Positions 1 through 10,267 are shown, numbered from the stretch's first letter. The stretch is 64,000 nt of DNA from Pararge aegeria (GCF_905163445.1 NC_053185.1:19176001-19240000); one strand, 5' to 3'. Translations and numbers: made by a program. The notes: a model not told the origin generated them from the letters alone.

Positions 1-1070
1 ATCCCCAAAACCTGTTAGCAAAGAGATTACCCAAGAAATTACCTTTTATATTGGTAGTTCTATATTTAACGTAAAACAAAAGCTTATAAATAATTCATTG
101 GGCTCGTTAAAATATAACGAAGCGATAGACCGATCTGCCGGGCCGAAATTGAGAGACAAAAAGTTAATTGAAAAGTCTGATTTGAATATATTGTTATCGA
201 TCATTAAGTCGAGAGCTGTCGATAAAAATCGAATACGACGTGAGGATGAACTCCTATGTTTAATTATGTAAACGTGGACAAGGTAAATCTTTACACTAGT
301 ATAATCATCCAATGACAACTTGCTATAAACAAATAAACAAACAGTCACACTTTCGTAATCAACATCGTCCATCGCAAATGGATTTCATTCCCGCGATTTC
401 ATAGTTACATCATACCTATTATTCTTTGCATTTCCTATTAGAAATTACCACAATAATAATTGATAGGGTGTGGCCTAGGAGCAGCACCATAAAAAATTGT
501 TTTGTGTTGTTGACTTTTGACAAGTGGAGTTGTCAAAAGCTAGTAAATGGATGGGTAACCAACCTTGGAGGTTTGAGGGAGAATTTGATGTACGTTGGTT
601 TCAGCTTCTATCACTAAAAATGAATTGTAATTGTTAAATTAACATTAAATATAGTAGTCTTGAGTTAGTTGGTTGCTACTGTCTGCTGCGTTTCCAATTA
701 TAAATAGATTTATTAAAATCGATGTAGAAAGAATACATTAAGACCTTATTGTCGTGTACCAAATTCCACTTAAATCCATTTACTAGTTACCGCGTGATAC
801 GCCAAAAGACAGAAAGACAGACGAACAATGATTATACAAATATCTGTTTTGGCTTCTTCAGCGATATAAGTCTTCTGTACTTTTAATTTATGTACCGGAA
901 TCATCCAGTTACAGTTTTATAATACGCAGTCGCAGGCCACAGCTAGTTTAGTTTGAATGAAATAATGAATAAAGCTCGCCTGCGGTGGCATTCCCAAAAT
1001 TCCTTAAAGTAGAAGACTGGTTTTAGTTCCTGAACTTTATCTGACTAAAAGTTTGGTTATATCCCAGATA
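1..1070. other. Non-coding stretch, no gene recognised
   Basis: AT-rich sequence with several short chance ORFs and no codon-like pattern, splice-flanked exon or recognisable mobile element. The only local structure seen is a 10-bp inverted repeat, cttttgacaa/ttgtcaaaag, near 512-537. It may be intron or spacer of the plus-strand gene whose last exon is at 2335. Confidence 0.4.
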
Positions 1071-1490
1071 TTTCCCACTTAATCTCACAGTGGAAATTGG
1101 CAATGGCAAAGTACACGGGAAGTTCGGCGCCAGTCACGCTGCTGACGTGATTAATGTACTCCCGGGGAACACTTGCACACTTACAATAATTGTCATTTAT
1201 CATCGTGGCATAACGTGACTGCGTCGCGCGTGAAGCTACTGTATGGAAATCCCAATTTCATATACGTACCGGCGGAGTGAGGCTCCTAATGTAAGATTTC
1301 AAGGTAACAAAAATGACACCGGCAAAATCATTTTTTCAAAGCATGACGTTAAGCTACTTGCGATAAATGCGAAATGCCAAATGCAAATGTGCCAAATTCT
1401 GCAAAAATCCGTGCAGTGGTTGAGATGAACAAAGGTAACAAATAGACACTTTCAATTGGTGGGAGGCTTTAGCACGAAGAATCGATTTAA

Positions 1491-1875
1491 TTTTTTTTTT
1501 ATTCCTTTGCAATTTAGTCCTTGACTGGAATTTCACCTGGTGGTAGTTAATGCTGCAGTCTAACACGGTGGTGGGCATACCTGTTAGGGTTATGGCCGTT
1601 TAATTTATCCCATTATCGGTTTTTACACGACATCGTATCGGAATTTTTTCTCTGGCAGAAAGCTACATTCGTGGCTGGTTACCACAATACCGACAAAGAT
1701 GATGATAGGAGACTCAGCGTGTCGGTACGATATTGAAAGGGATTAGGGATATGGATTTAATATAACTGCCATAACCTTAACGGGCTAGCCCGCTGCAAAA
1801 TTCGACTGCAACATCAGTTACCATTAGGCGAGATTTCGATCAAGGGCTAACGTATAGTGGAATCAAAAAAACACA
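1491..1875. repeat. Two S2 repeats head to head
   Basis: 1491-1665 reads as an S2 repeat on the minus strand. It starts with a poly-T (the A-rich tail of the element) and contains 'cacctggtggtag' and the complement of the 'ttagcgttccggtacgat' core region. 1666-1875 is a second S2 copy on the plus strand, with 'ggctggttaccac', 'taccgacaaag' and an A-rich end. The heads meet near 1665. Both copies are diverged, so this is an old arrangement. Confidence 0.65.
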
Positions 1876-2040
1876 CACACCATCCACACTTGACCGGCGT
1901 GGTAAACTACGGCGTACCGTATGCGTGCCCTATATGAGCCCGCTAATGAAGTAAAAACGATAAAGAATTAATTACAGATAGACAAATCCAATAGTTCCAA
2001 AATCGACAAAGAAGCTGGTATATACTAGTTCAAAGTAAAT

Positions 2041-2201
2041 ATATTACGACAATACCAAGCCGCAAAGTAAGCGTAGCTTGTGTTATGGGTACTAAGATGA
2101 ATTTATGAGTATTTTTATGAATAACATAGATAATAATTTATAATACACAGATAAACACCCAGATGCTTAACAACATTCATGTTCATTACACAAACATTTT
2201 T
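2041..2201 (-). repeat. S1 SINE, 5'-truncated
   Basis: The 3' body of S1 in reverse: 'aaagtaagcgtagcttgtg', 'tgggtactaagatg' and 'gataaacacccagatg'. The tRNA-like head is missing. The copy lies in the intron just upstream of the candidate exon at 2335. Confidence 0.75.
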
Positions 2202-2334
2202 TCAACAAGCTAAGCCGTGTCAAAATGAAGTTAAATGTCTCATTGCCCAACTAGGTATTTACGCTAACACAGACTTCTTCCTCGAAAGCTCTACATTCAA
2301 AATTTCGAGTAAGTTTCTATTTGTTCTGTTACAG

Positions 2335-2467
2335 GCAAGTTCTCCTCCAGGAATTGCTCAGCGAGGATCCACTGGGCGTTAACAAACTGTTGTATAGAAC
2401 TCTGCAGGATCCGGAACGCGGAGTGGGAAATTGGAACGCGAAATCTCATGACAGTTATTTCGTTTAA
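2335..2467 (+). CDS. Candidate 3'-terminal coding exon, unknown protein
   Basis: A pyrimidine-rich acceptor (ctatttgttctgttacag) is followed by a frame open from 2336 to a TAA at 2465-2467: one base completing a split codon, 43 codons, stop. The encoded tail begins QVLLQELLSEDPLGVNKLL and ends in SHDSYFV. It is leucine-rich and amphipathic at first, then polar, with no membrane segment, signal peptide or cysteine. Base composition is clearly more GC-rich than the flanks, and composition and codon choice look like a real gene. No ATG starts it, which fits a last exon entered by splicing. Upstream exons were not found in the window and may lie beyond the left edge. An AATAAA at 2820-2825 could serve as polyadenylation signal, giving a 3' UTR of about 370 bases. 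I do not recognise the protein family. The alternative is a decayed transposon ORF, but no repeat signature is present. Confidence 0.5.
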
Positions 2468-2840
2468 TTGGATGCTGCCAGTGATCTTGTACATATTAAT
2501 GGTTTTAGCAGACTATGTTTGTGTATGTGATTTTACGTTGGTTTAGTTGGTCCCTTATATGACTGATATATTTTGAGAAGGTTTTTGTCGGTGCAGTGGT
2601 GAGCTATTGGATGGAGCATAATGCTAAATGGGAGATGTGGGGTTCGGGAATTTCAGAAGAAAGAAAACACATATTAGTTTCCCAACGTTAGAAAATACAA
2701 AGTAATATAAAAATGAAAAAGACAAATAAGCATATAAAAGCGCAAAAGACAAATAAAAAAATTAAGAAGCTAAAGTAAATTACAACTTAACCTATCAATT
2801 GAACGCAAATGTCGCAAGAAATAAAATGGTCACGACTTTG
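2468..2840 (+). other. Possible 3' UTR of the exon at 2335
   Basis: Non-coding and increasingly A-rich, ending near an AATAAA at 2820-2825. Assignment as 3' UTR is inferred only from position. An S1 fragment begins right after it. Confidence 0.3.
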
Positions 2841-2845
2841 ACATT

Positions 2846-3025
2846 GTCTGGGTGTATATTTGTATATTATTAGTATTTATGTGTAGATATTATATTCATA
2901 AAAAAATATTCATCGGTCATCTTAGTAGGTATCCACAACACTAACTACGCCAAGCTACGCCTACTTTGGGACTAGACGGCGATGTGTGTATTGTGTAGTA
3001 TTTTTATTTATTTATTTATATTTTA
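2846..3025 (+). repeat. S1 SINE, 5'-truncated
   Basis: S1 body from 'tgtctgggtgt' through 'atattcatcggtcatcttag' and 'gacggcgatgtgtgtattg' to a T/A-rich tail. The tRNA-like head is missing. The tail runs directly into the A-rich tail of the oppositely oriented LINE at 3060-3705, so the two elements sit tail to tail. Confidence 0.75.
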
Positions 3026-3059
3026 TTTTATTTTTATTTTATTTTTTCTTTAATTGGAA

Positions 3060-3705
3060 AACCAACAGTTGTAGATACTAACTAGTTAACAGATTGATTG
3101 ACTTAAAACTAATAACAGGTTTCCACAGATAAGTCTTATATAAACAAGGGTACCTGATAGAACCCAGCAAAAACGCAGCAAACTAAAACAAAGTGTTAAG
3201 TTTACCTAGCATGCAACAGTTTATCTACTAAGTTGCGACGTACACTATTCATATTACCATAAAATAAGTCAATTTCGGGGTCATTGTAAACAAAATTAAG
3301 AAGGCGAGAGACACGGATTATAAAGTAATTAAATCTATTCTTAGTTTTAGTTAAGGGTACGTGCAGAATCTTTTTATGCCTAGGTAATCGCGAGGGTACA
3401 AATAAATCTAACTTAGTAAGTAATTCCGGACTATCTATTGACCCTCTAACAATGTTAAGTAAGAGACAAACGTCGGCAATGTTTCTACGTGTATGAAGGG
3501 GTACAAGGTGTAAATCCGAACATGATATTTCGTAGGAAGTTTTAGGAAGGTGAAATTTGTGCTTAAGGAATCTAATAAATTTCTTTTGAATACTTTCTAA
3601 TTTATTGATATAAATGTGATACGCAGAATTCCATATTTGGCAAGCATACTCTAGTTGACTACGGACCAGTGAACAGTAGAGGATTTTGATGGTTTTCATT
3701 TTTTT
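3060..3705 (-). mobile_element. Non-LTR retrotransposon 3' fragment (RT C-terminus)
   Basis: The minus-strand ORF at 3202-3699 (165 codons) has the typical reverse-transcriptase C-terminal segment of jockey/CR1-type LINEs. A 'YCSLVRSQLEYACQIWN' stretch is followed by 'KLESIQKKFIRFL' and a basic tail. Below the stop at 3202 follows about 140 bases of 3' UTR, then an A-rich tail (plus-strand T-rich, about 3005-3060). The catalytic palm domain is absent, so the copy is 5'-truncated and dead. The intact frame over 165 codons suggests a fairly recent insertion. Clade assignment is by pattern only. Confidence 0.8.
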
Positions 3706-4110
3706 GATTTTTAAATGTAAAATGCAATTGATATTGTTGCAGGTGTGTAAATAAAACTTTGAGCACTGCAGAATATTCTAAATATGCAGAATATTTTATA
3801 CATTTAATCTGGTCTGGGGAGTTTTGGATTGATAAGTTAGTTTAAATAGTCAGACCACCGAATTGGTGTGCCAAAAAATCCAATAACAAATAATTATGGC
3901 TTTACACTGGAATCGAAAGTAGTACCTCGTGATCCGTAGTTGATCACAACGACCTATACTAGTGATAACGACTAAGAAACTGAGGGGTATCTCTGCTTCT
4001 AATTATTATTTTATTAATAAATAAGAATTATCATCACATTTCTTTAAATTCTTATCAATTTGATAAAATGTCTGGCATAAATCTAATTATAGTTAACCAA
4101 AGTTTAATTA
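3706..4110. other. Non-coding stretch, nothing recognised
   Basis: AT-rich, no exon-like segment and no repeat family recognised. Confidence 0.4.
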
Positions 4111-4244
4111 TTACCCATTTACCAACATTATAAAATTACTGTAACAGACTGTTCCCAGATTTTTTTTATCTTGATAAATTTTAAAATTAAAAAAGACTGT
4201 ACTTTCTTATTTTACAGTAATTTTATAATGTTGGTAAATGGTAA
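4111..4244. mobile_element. Short MITE with 33-bp inverted termini
   Basis: The left end 'ttacccatttaccaacatta...' (4111-4144) and the right end (4212-4244) are reverse complements over about 33 bp, differing by one inserted C. The element is about 134 bp with an AT-rich centre and no ORF. TTA is present just outside both ends, which would fit a 3-bp PIF/Harbinger-type target duplication, but this is not decisive. Confidence 0.65.
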
Positions 4245-4753
4245 TTAATTGAGCTATGTATAACTATAATTTGATTGACATTTAACATTGAGCAATAAAA
4301 ATTACAGTTAACATTTAGGTAATTAGAAGTGTTAATACCAATTTACAAATTACGAAAAAAAAGAGAGACAAGTTTTCCGCGTTTAAAGTAGTATTACGGG
4401 AGGAGTGTCAAATTATTTAGCGTTCAGGAACTCATTAGGCGCGCTCGATTACAACTGATTACGCGTAATTACGGAGCGAGGTGAATTGTAATTTCGTTTG
4501 TGCTTGCGCCCGGGTGCGTTCATTGAATTACGGTGGCTTTATTACAGCGCGAAATTGATTTTCGCCTTTTTAATAACTCTTAATAATAAGTTTGTAGTGA
4601 CTTTGATCACCATCATCATCAGCATCATGGAACCATCGCTCACTGCAGAGCACGGCCTTCCCAGCATGAGAAGGGTTACTTTGGGTTAACTTTTATTATT
4701 GAATTGAACTATTATGATTGATTTAATTGAGCAGCATTTGAGTAATCCTACTA

Positions 4754-5801
4754 TCTATCTATATATAAAAAAGAGAAAGTGTGTGGATATGTTCCATTCT
4801 AAGAGATAAAGATTTTTTTTTCTTTTTTAATCTTTATTTATTTGGAACTTTTATCCAACACGGATATGCCAGCCCCATCATCCCTTAAGTAACTAGTAAA
4901 TAAAAACCTAATAATTATATTAATATAAGGGAAATGTAACAGATACAATCTGTTATTGCTGCCTAAGCACAAATATCTCAACAACAAACCTAAAACCTTC
5001 CGTGGTCGGTTGAGAGAGAAGGCTCGTTAGAGCACCCACGTCAAATTTGTTGATTTTGTACCGCCGCATAACATCTAGTCGCTCCAAATTGTATCTGCTA
5101 CATGCCACCAGTACATGCTGGACATCATCCATCGTACCACAAATATCGCAGTTGGCAGAACTAGCATAAAGAAATTAATTACCAAACTAAATAACCAAGT
5201 AGCAGTTTCAGTTGTCACATCTAGTTGTGGATGAATCCATGTAGTGCAGTGACACAGCCGCGGCTCGCGTCAGCAGTTGACCGTCGATATGATTTTGATG
5301 CGATGGTGCTTCCCCCACCCACTTACAATTTACAATTTATTTATTGTACGCTCGAAGATGCAATTTTATATAATTACACTCTTTTTGTAAATTAGCATGT
5401 AAGTTCCATTTAAGAGGAAATACCTTTATGGAACAATAAATATCTTAATCCATATATGTTCCGTATAGGCTCCGAAACGGCTGGACCGATTTCAATGAAA
5501 CTTTCAGGGAATCTCCAAATTGACCTGGCGAGTAATCCTGTAAAGTTTGGTGACGATCGGAGCACTCCTATTTTTGAACTGTCAAACTGTCCAATACAGC
5601 TTTTATTTACTATGATGATATCCTATTGTTGGGTGTACATGGGTGTAGATAATGATCTTCACCCGCTCGAGAAGAGAATAAATGAATTTATAAATGATTT
5701 AATATATTATGAGACTTAAATTAAAAATTTAATGATGTAAGTTTATTGTTTAAATAAAATAAAGCAAAATCTAGCCCGGCGAAGCGGGCTGGGTACGCTA
5801 G
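4754..5801 (+). mobile_element. Non-autonomous Helitron, interrupted by a LINE fragment
   Basis: It starts TCTATCTATATATA at 4754 and ends at 5801 in CTAG followed by T. A perfect hairpin, agcccg-gcgaag-cgggct (about 5773-5790), lies just before the end. TC start, subterminal GC hairpin, CTAG end and no terminal inverted repeats are the Helitron signature. A 658-bp LINE piece (4796-5453) interrupts it. The remaining element is nearly identical to the copy at 46616-47002, including 'ggctccgaaacggctggac', so both moved recently. No Rep/helicase is encoded; the small ORFs inside are incidental. Confidence 0.85.
4796..5453 (-). mobile_element. R1/I-type LINE 3' fragment inserted in the Helitron
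   Basis: Flanked by a 9-bp target duplication, atatgttcc, at 4787-4795 and 5454-5462. On the minus strand, a frame from about 5169 down to a TAA near 4959 encodes a C-terminal zinc-knuckle-like segment, 'CDICGTMDDVQHVLVAC', and ends FVVEIFVLRQQ. Such CxxC...HxxxxC motifs are typical of the C-termini of R1/I-group elements. The poly-T at 4812-4830 is the element's A-rich tail. Upstream (5170-5453) the frame has stops, so the copy is defective. Confidence 0.75.
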
Positions 5802-6179
5802 TAATATTATAAATGTGAAAGTGTGGACGTTTGTTACTCAATCACGCAAAAACGGCTGAACGGATTTGGACGAAATTTATGCATGCTAGTAGCTTTTGAC
5901 ATGGAATAGAATAAAGGCTACCTTTTATCCTATTACTCTTAGTTCCCGAGGAAAAATTGAAAATTGTTTAAGAGTTAAGCCGCTGGCAGACAGCTTTGAA
6001 ATTTGGTATGCATGTCACCTATGCTATGGAAAAGGACATGTACTTTCAATACCGATCTCTCAAATAGTTCGCGTGGTAAGATTAAAAATTATTAACGAGC
6101 GAAGCTACGTCTGTTTGGACTTCAGAATTGGGTCTAAAATTCTGAAGTCAACGCAGACTTAGTCGCCAGCAGAAGCTAG
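5802..6179 (+). mobile_element. Second Helitron-like element, abutting the first
   Basis: It begins directly after the first Helitron with 'taatattataaatgtgaaag', then 'cgcaaaaacggctgaacgg', and ends gaagCTAG-T at 6176-6180. These are the conserved start, middle and end of a common lepidopteran non-autonomous Helitron group. The 3' hairpin is degraded. The small ORF inside is not thought to be a gene. Confidence 0.7.
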
Positions 6180-6189
6180 TGCATATTTA

Positions 6190-6383
6190 AATTAATAAAT
6201 ACACACCTAGCCATCTAGCTTTAAAGTAAGCGTAGCTTGTGTTGTGGGTACTAAGATGACTGATTATTATTATTTATATGAATAATATTAGTATACATAT
6301 AAATACTCAGTTCTGAAAAACATTCATCGAACCCACGGCCTTGAACTCAGAAAGCAGAGTCGCAACTGTGCAAATCGGCTGTC
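6190..6383 (-). repeat. S1 SINE, crossing the left border of the inverted duplication
   Basis: Reverse S1 from the tail ('aaagtaagcgtagcttgtg', 6223-6241) to the head ('cgaacccacggccttgaactc', 'caaatcggctgtc'). The inverted duplication starts inside it at 6256. The part below 6256 exists only here, so this is probably the parental side. Confidence 0.8.
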
Positions 6384-6824
6384 AATATAGTGAGTCACTG
6401 CCTCACAGTAGCAGTTCTCGCAGTGTCTAGTGTTTAGCAGGTTCCAGTATAAATCACATGTTAATGTGTTAGATACCCGGGTCGAGCCAATGAATAGTCT
6501 TTAGGTTTCCTATCAAGGCATTCTTAGTACCGGCTGAAGATAGAAAATTGCCTTTAATTTCCCTTGCCCGTGCTTTGGACAGCACGTTAAGTTGTCAATC
6601 CTGCGCTTGTTTTCTTTCCGGACAGTCCGATTTAGCGTTCCGGTGCGATGTCGCGTAGGAACCGATTAGGGGTATGACTACAATCCCTAACAGGTTACTC
6701 CACTACCATCTTAAACTGTACCAACACTTACCACCAGGTGAGATTGCAGTCAAGGGATTGTCTAACTTGTAGTGAAATAAAAAAAGGTTATCATGGTGAA
6801 AATGATCACGCAAAATGTACGTAT
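6256..6824 (+). repeat. Left arm of a large inverted duplication
   Basis: This 569-bp arm is the reverse complement of 7714-8283. The only difference found by reading is a single base in a T-run (3 versus 4 T). It contains the S1 head, a SINE-like block with 'gacagcacgttaag' (about 6420-6640) and an S2 body ending in 'gtagtgaaataaaaaaagg' (to about 6787). No gene is contained. Confidence 0.9.
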
Positions 6825-7324
6825 TGGCGTACTTAAAGGAAAATCGCAATGTTTACATCCTGTTTTTCAATCAAACAAACGAAGATGGGTGATTACAAAC
6901 CAAAAGTGTAACTTTTGTTGTGTTACAAAACAACTCACGTCTTTGTCTGTAATACAATACTCATTGTAGAAAATACGCACCATTTCTAATTATTACTAAT
7001 CCGAACACGATATTTCGTTCAAGTATTACGCATCTCAGAAAAGCGGGAGCGTTTTCTTTCAAACTGGAATTAAATATTTAATTAGACGTCTTGAATTCTG
7101 TTTATATTCTAATTTACTTCAAGCACGGATTTATTTATTAACGGCACAATGAGACAAGATGAGACGAGGAAATTCTTTTAATGAAATTCTCACTTATATT
7201 GAAATAATGAAATGAAATACGTATTTTAATAAGAAATAATCCTTATTAATAACATAAATGCGATAGCCCTAACTAATAGACTAACCAATCAACCAACCAA
7301 CTTAATTGTTGGCATATAATAATT

Positions 7325-7372
7325 AAATAAATAAATAAATAAATATACTATGACAATACACACATCGCCATC
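7325..7372 (-). repeat. S1 SINE tail fragment
   Basis: Only the (aaat)n tail and 'atactatgacaatacacac' plus 'atcgccat' remain. Confidence 0.6.
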
Positions 7373-7382
7373 TTAAATGACT

Positions 7383-7690
7383 CACCTATGGGCCTACTTG
7401 AAAAAAATATCTTTATTCAAGTAGGCCCATAGGTGGCACTTTTGACGCGTACATAAGAATTACACGGTAGTGAGATGATGGCGATAACTACATTCGTAAA
7501 CTTAAAACTAAAGCTACGAGGGTTCCAAACGCGTCCTGGTTTAAGAAGAAGCCCACAACAAACTTAGCCGGGTGTTTTATTTTTGTTATCACGATCTCAC
7601 AATGTCATTTTAAATTATTAGAAGAGTAACCTTGTTAGAGAAATAATTTACACCATAAGTGAAATTAGCATCCAGTGTTTACCTTTAAAT
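7383..7690 (-). mobile_element. CR1/jockey-type LINE 3' UTR with fold-back end
   Basis: The same 3' UTR as at 43640-44009 and 47940-48355, in reverse: 'gcccataggtggcactttt', 'gatggcgataactac', 'gctacgagggttcca' and 'cacaacaaacttagccggg'. No coding part remains. The 3' terminus is folded back as a perfect 20-bp inverted repeat (7383-7402 and 7416-7435, 13-nt loop). Confidence 0.75.
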
Positions 7691-7713
7691 GGTTTGCATA
7701 CTCTGTGTAATGT

Positions 7714-8283
7714 ATACGTACATTTTGCGTGATCATTTTCACCATGATAACCTTTTTTTATTTCACTACAAGTTAGACAATCCCTTGACTGCAATCTCAC
7801 CTGGTGGTAAGTGTTGGTACAGTTTAAGATGGTAGTGGAGTAACCTGTTAGGGATTGTAGTCATACCCCTAATCGGTTCCTACGCGACATCGCACCGGAA
7901 CGCTAAATCGGACTGTCCGGAAAGAAAACAAGCGCAGGATTGACAACTTAACGTGCTGTCCAAAGCACGGGCAAGGGAAAATTAAAGGCAATTTTCTATC
8001 TTCAGCCGGTACTAAGAATGCCTTGATAGGAAACCTAAAGACTATTCATTGGCTCGACCCGGGTATCTAACACATTAACATGTGATTTATACTGGAACCT
8101 GCTAAACACTAGACACTGCGAGAACTGCTACTGTGAGGCAGTGACTCACTATATTGACAGCCGATTTGCACAGTTGCGACTCTGCTTTCTGAGTTCAAGG
8201 CCGTGGGTTCGATGAATGTTTTTCAGAACTGAGTATTTATATGTATACTAATATTATTCATATAAATAATAATAATCAGTCAT
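7714..8283 (-). repeat. Right arm of the large inverted duplication
   Basis: 570 bp, the reverse complement of 6256-6824 with one 1-base indel. The junction with the spacer is at 'atacgtacattttgcg' and the outer end at 'aataatcagtcat'. Because the S1 copy is cut here but continues beyond the left arm, this arm is inferred to be the copy. Confidence 0.9.
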
Positions 8284-8339
8284 ATATATGCCAAGGAATC
8301 TTATTTTTATTTATGAAAAATCGCTGGTAGGCCTGTAAA

Positions 8340-8460
8340 TTAATAAATAAATTAATTATTTTAGTCCCAAAGTAAGCGTAGCTTGTGTTATGGGTATTTA
8401 GATGATGGATGAATATTTTTATGAATAATATACATAAATACTTATAATATACATATTAGA
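8340..8460 (-). repeat. S1 SINE, 5'-truncated
   Basis: Reverse S1 tail and body ('cccaaagtaagcgtagcttg', 'gaatatttttatgaataat'). It lacks the head and lies just outside the right arm. Confidence 0.7.
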
Positions 8461-8611
8461 ATTGGTTAAAAATCCCAGGATAACCAACGGCTCTAACGGG
8501 AAAAACCTTAAGGAATAATAGTAAGGGATACTTAAAGGTAATGAAGACATGAAATATCGTGAATATTTGACCTTTTTTGGACTACCAGTTATTATTTATA
8601 GATATTTATAT

Positions 8612-8705
8612 TGCTTAAATTAAAATCGCACGTAACTCCGAAAAGTCAGAGGTGAGCTGGGTATCGAACTCGGTCCCCACAAAAGTACGTAACTAGGCTA
8701 TCATA
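8612..8705 (+). repeat. S3 repeat, 3' part
   Basis: 'taactccgaaaagtcagagg', 'gggtatcgaactcggtcc' and 'aactaggctatcat' match the end of the S3 family. Confidence 0.65.
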
Positions 8706-9210
8706 AATATGGTAACACTTAATTCGTTACACGAACGTTATAAGCACGAACCAAATTAATCTTCATGAAAAACTTATGAAGCAAAACAAAAAAAAAAAAA
8801 CAGCCGATGTTGTTTGTGACAAAAACAATTACGCAGAAAGTTCCAACGAAACAATTGTTTTATTGTTTTTTGTTCGAATCAATTAAATTGCTTTCTGTAA
8901 AGTGATTTCAATTTCGTTAGAGTTTCGCAGCTAAATTGGGTTTGTTAAAAATTTACATTACACTCAGATTGATACGAATTCAAACGCTTCATTTACTTTG
9001 GTCCATGCATATATATATCTATTTAAAAACTGGTGAAGAGTGAGTCGGATTCGCGCACTGAGGGTTCCACACCTGGGCAGCAAACGTAAATATGAACAGC
9101 TCAGAATACCCACTCATATCATACTCGCATTTTATTAACTTATTGCAACCTCCTGTAACCAAATACCTACTTTACGTTCAGCTTAATATCTGCTCGCGTA
9201 TAAACAGCTT
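8706..9210. other. Non-coding stretch, nothing recognised
   Basis: AT-rich with poly-A/poly-T runs around 8787-8800 and 8860-8875. No exon or repeat recognised. Confidence 0.4.
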
Positions 9211-9217
9211 TTATTCT

Positions 9218-9480
9218 ACGGCCTAGTGGCGCAGTGCGTAGCGACCCTGCTTTCTGAGTCCAAGGTTCGATTCCCACAACTGGAAAATGTTTGGTTGTGA
9301 TGGACATGAATGTTTTTCAGTGTCTGGGTGTTTATCTGTATATTATAAGTATTTATGTGTATTTCATTCATAAAAAAAAAATATTCATCAGCTATCTTAG
9401 TACCCATAACACAAGCTACGCTTACTTTGGGGCTAGATGGCGTTGTGTGTATTGTCGTAGTATATTTATTTATTTATTTA
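9218..9480 (+). repeat. S1 SINE, near full length
   Basis: It has the tRNA-like head with an A-box-like 'tagtggcgcagtgcgtagcg' and a B-box 'ggttcgattcccac', then the S1 body and a (ttta)n tail. A 7-bp direct repeat, ttattct, at 9211-9217 and 9481-9487 fits a target-site duplication. The head drives RNA polymerase III in such SINEs; it is not a tRNA gene. Confidence 0.85.
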
Positions 9481-9604
9481 TTATTCTTTTCTCGATGGAC
9501 GCTGGTACAGTTTTCCCTGTGAAAAACCTGGGCACCGATTCCCTAGATATTTAAAAAATAGCCCTTTTTCGTTTCAAAATTTATTTAAAAATATGTTGTA
9601 CTGT

Positions 9605-9725
9605 AATTACATCGGCAACCGCACCTTTCAGAACCGGACACAGTGCAATGCTGCTTGGTGGCAAAAATAAGCCTGGCAATAGTATTTCCCCGGACGAGAT
9701 CTGTCACAAAAAGCCTTGCAAAATC
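9605..9725 (+). repeat. S4 repeat, 3' part
   Basis: 'catcggcaaccgcacc', 'aaccggacacag' and the typical end 'cccggacgagatctgtcac'. Same family as 12205-12475 and 16955-17320. Confidence 0.65.
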
Positions 9726-9899
9726 TAAATATTAGTATGCGATCATGGTCAAATACCGTGCGCTGAAGAGAACACGAAAAGCTGTCTATTAGGTCGATGC
9801 GTTATTAGAACGTTGTATTGCGTCGTCGCAACAGATCAATATATTGTAGCCACTTTATGTTACCTCAAATAAAAGATTAATTATTATTACATTTATTTT

Positions 9900-10042
9900 T
9901 CTGACGGCCGATTGGCGCCGAAGAAAGGAGTGTCGCTGCCCACTTGCTTTCTGAGGCCGTGGGTGCGATTCCCACAACGGGAAAATGTTTGTGTGATCAA
10001 CTAGAATGTTTTGTAGTGTCTGGGTGTTTATCTGTATATTAT
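9900..10042 (+). repeat. S1 SINE, 3'-truncated
   Basis: Head 'gacggccgattggcgccg', B-box-like 'gtgcgattcccacaac' and body to 'gtttatctgtatattatg', where it stops abruptly. Confidence 0.8.
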
Positions 10043-10267
10043 GTGGAAAACGTATATGGAAACGTATTGAAAACGACGCAACGTTGATGCTGCGACGACG
10101 CAAAGCAACGCACTCATAGTTCAGAACATACAGAAACCGTGTACACGACTAATAGAATCACTCCACTTTAGAATGGTTAAGCGAACAAACGATTAGTCAA
10201 TTCATACCATTTAGCAGTTGACAGTTATTATTTTGCGACTAATTTTCTAAAAGTTCACAATAAAATA

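Larger units (their letters stand above)
6825..7713. other. Spacer of the inverted duplication
   Basis: 889 bp between the arms. 6825-7324 is AT-rich with nothing recognised. 7325-7372 is a reverse S1 tail and 7383-7690 a LINE tail. Confidence 0.6.
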
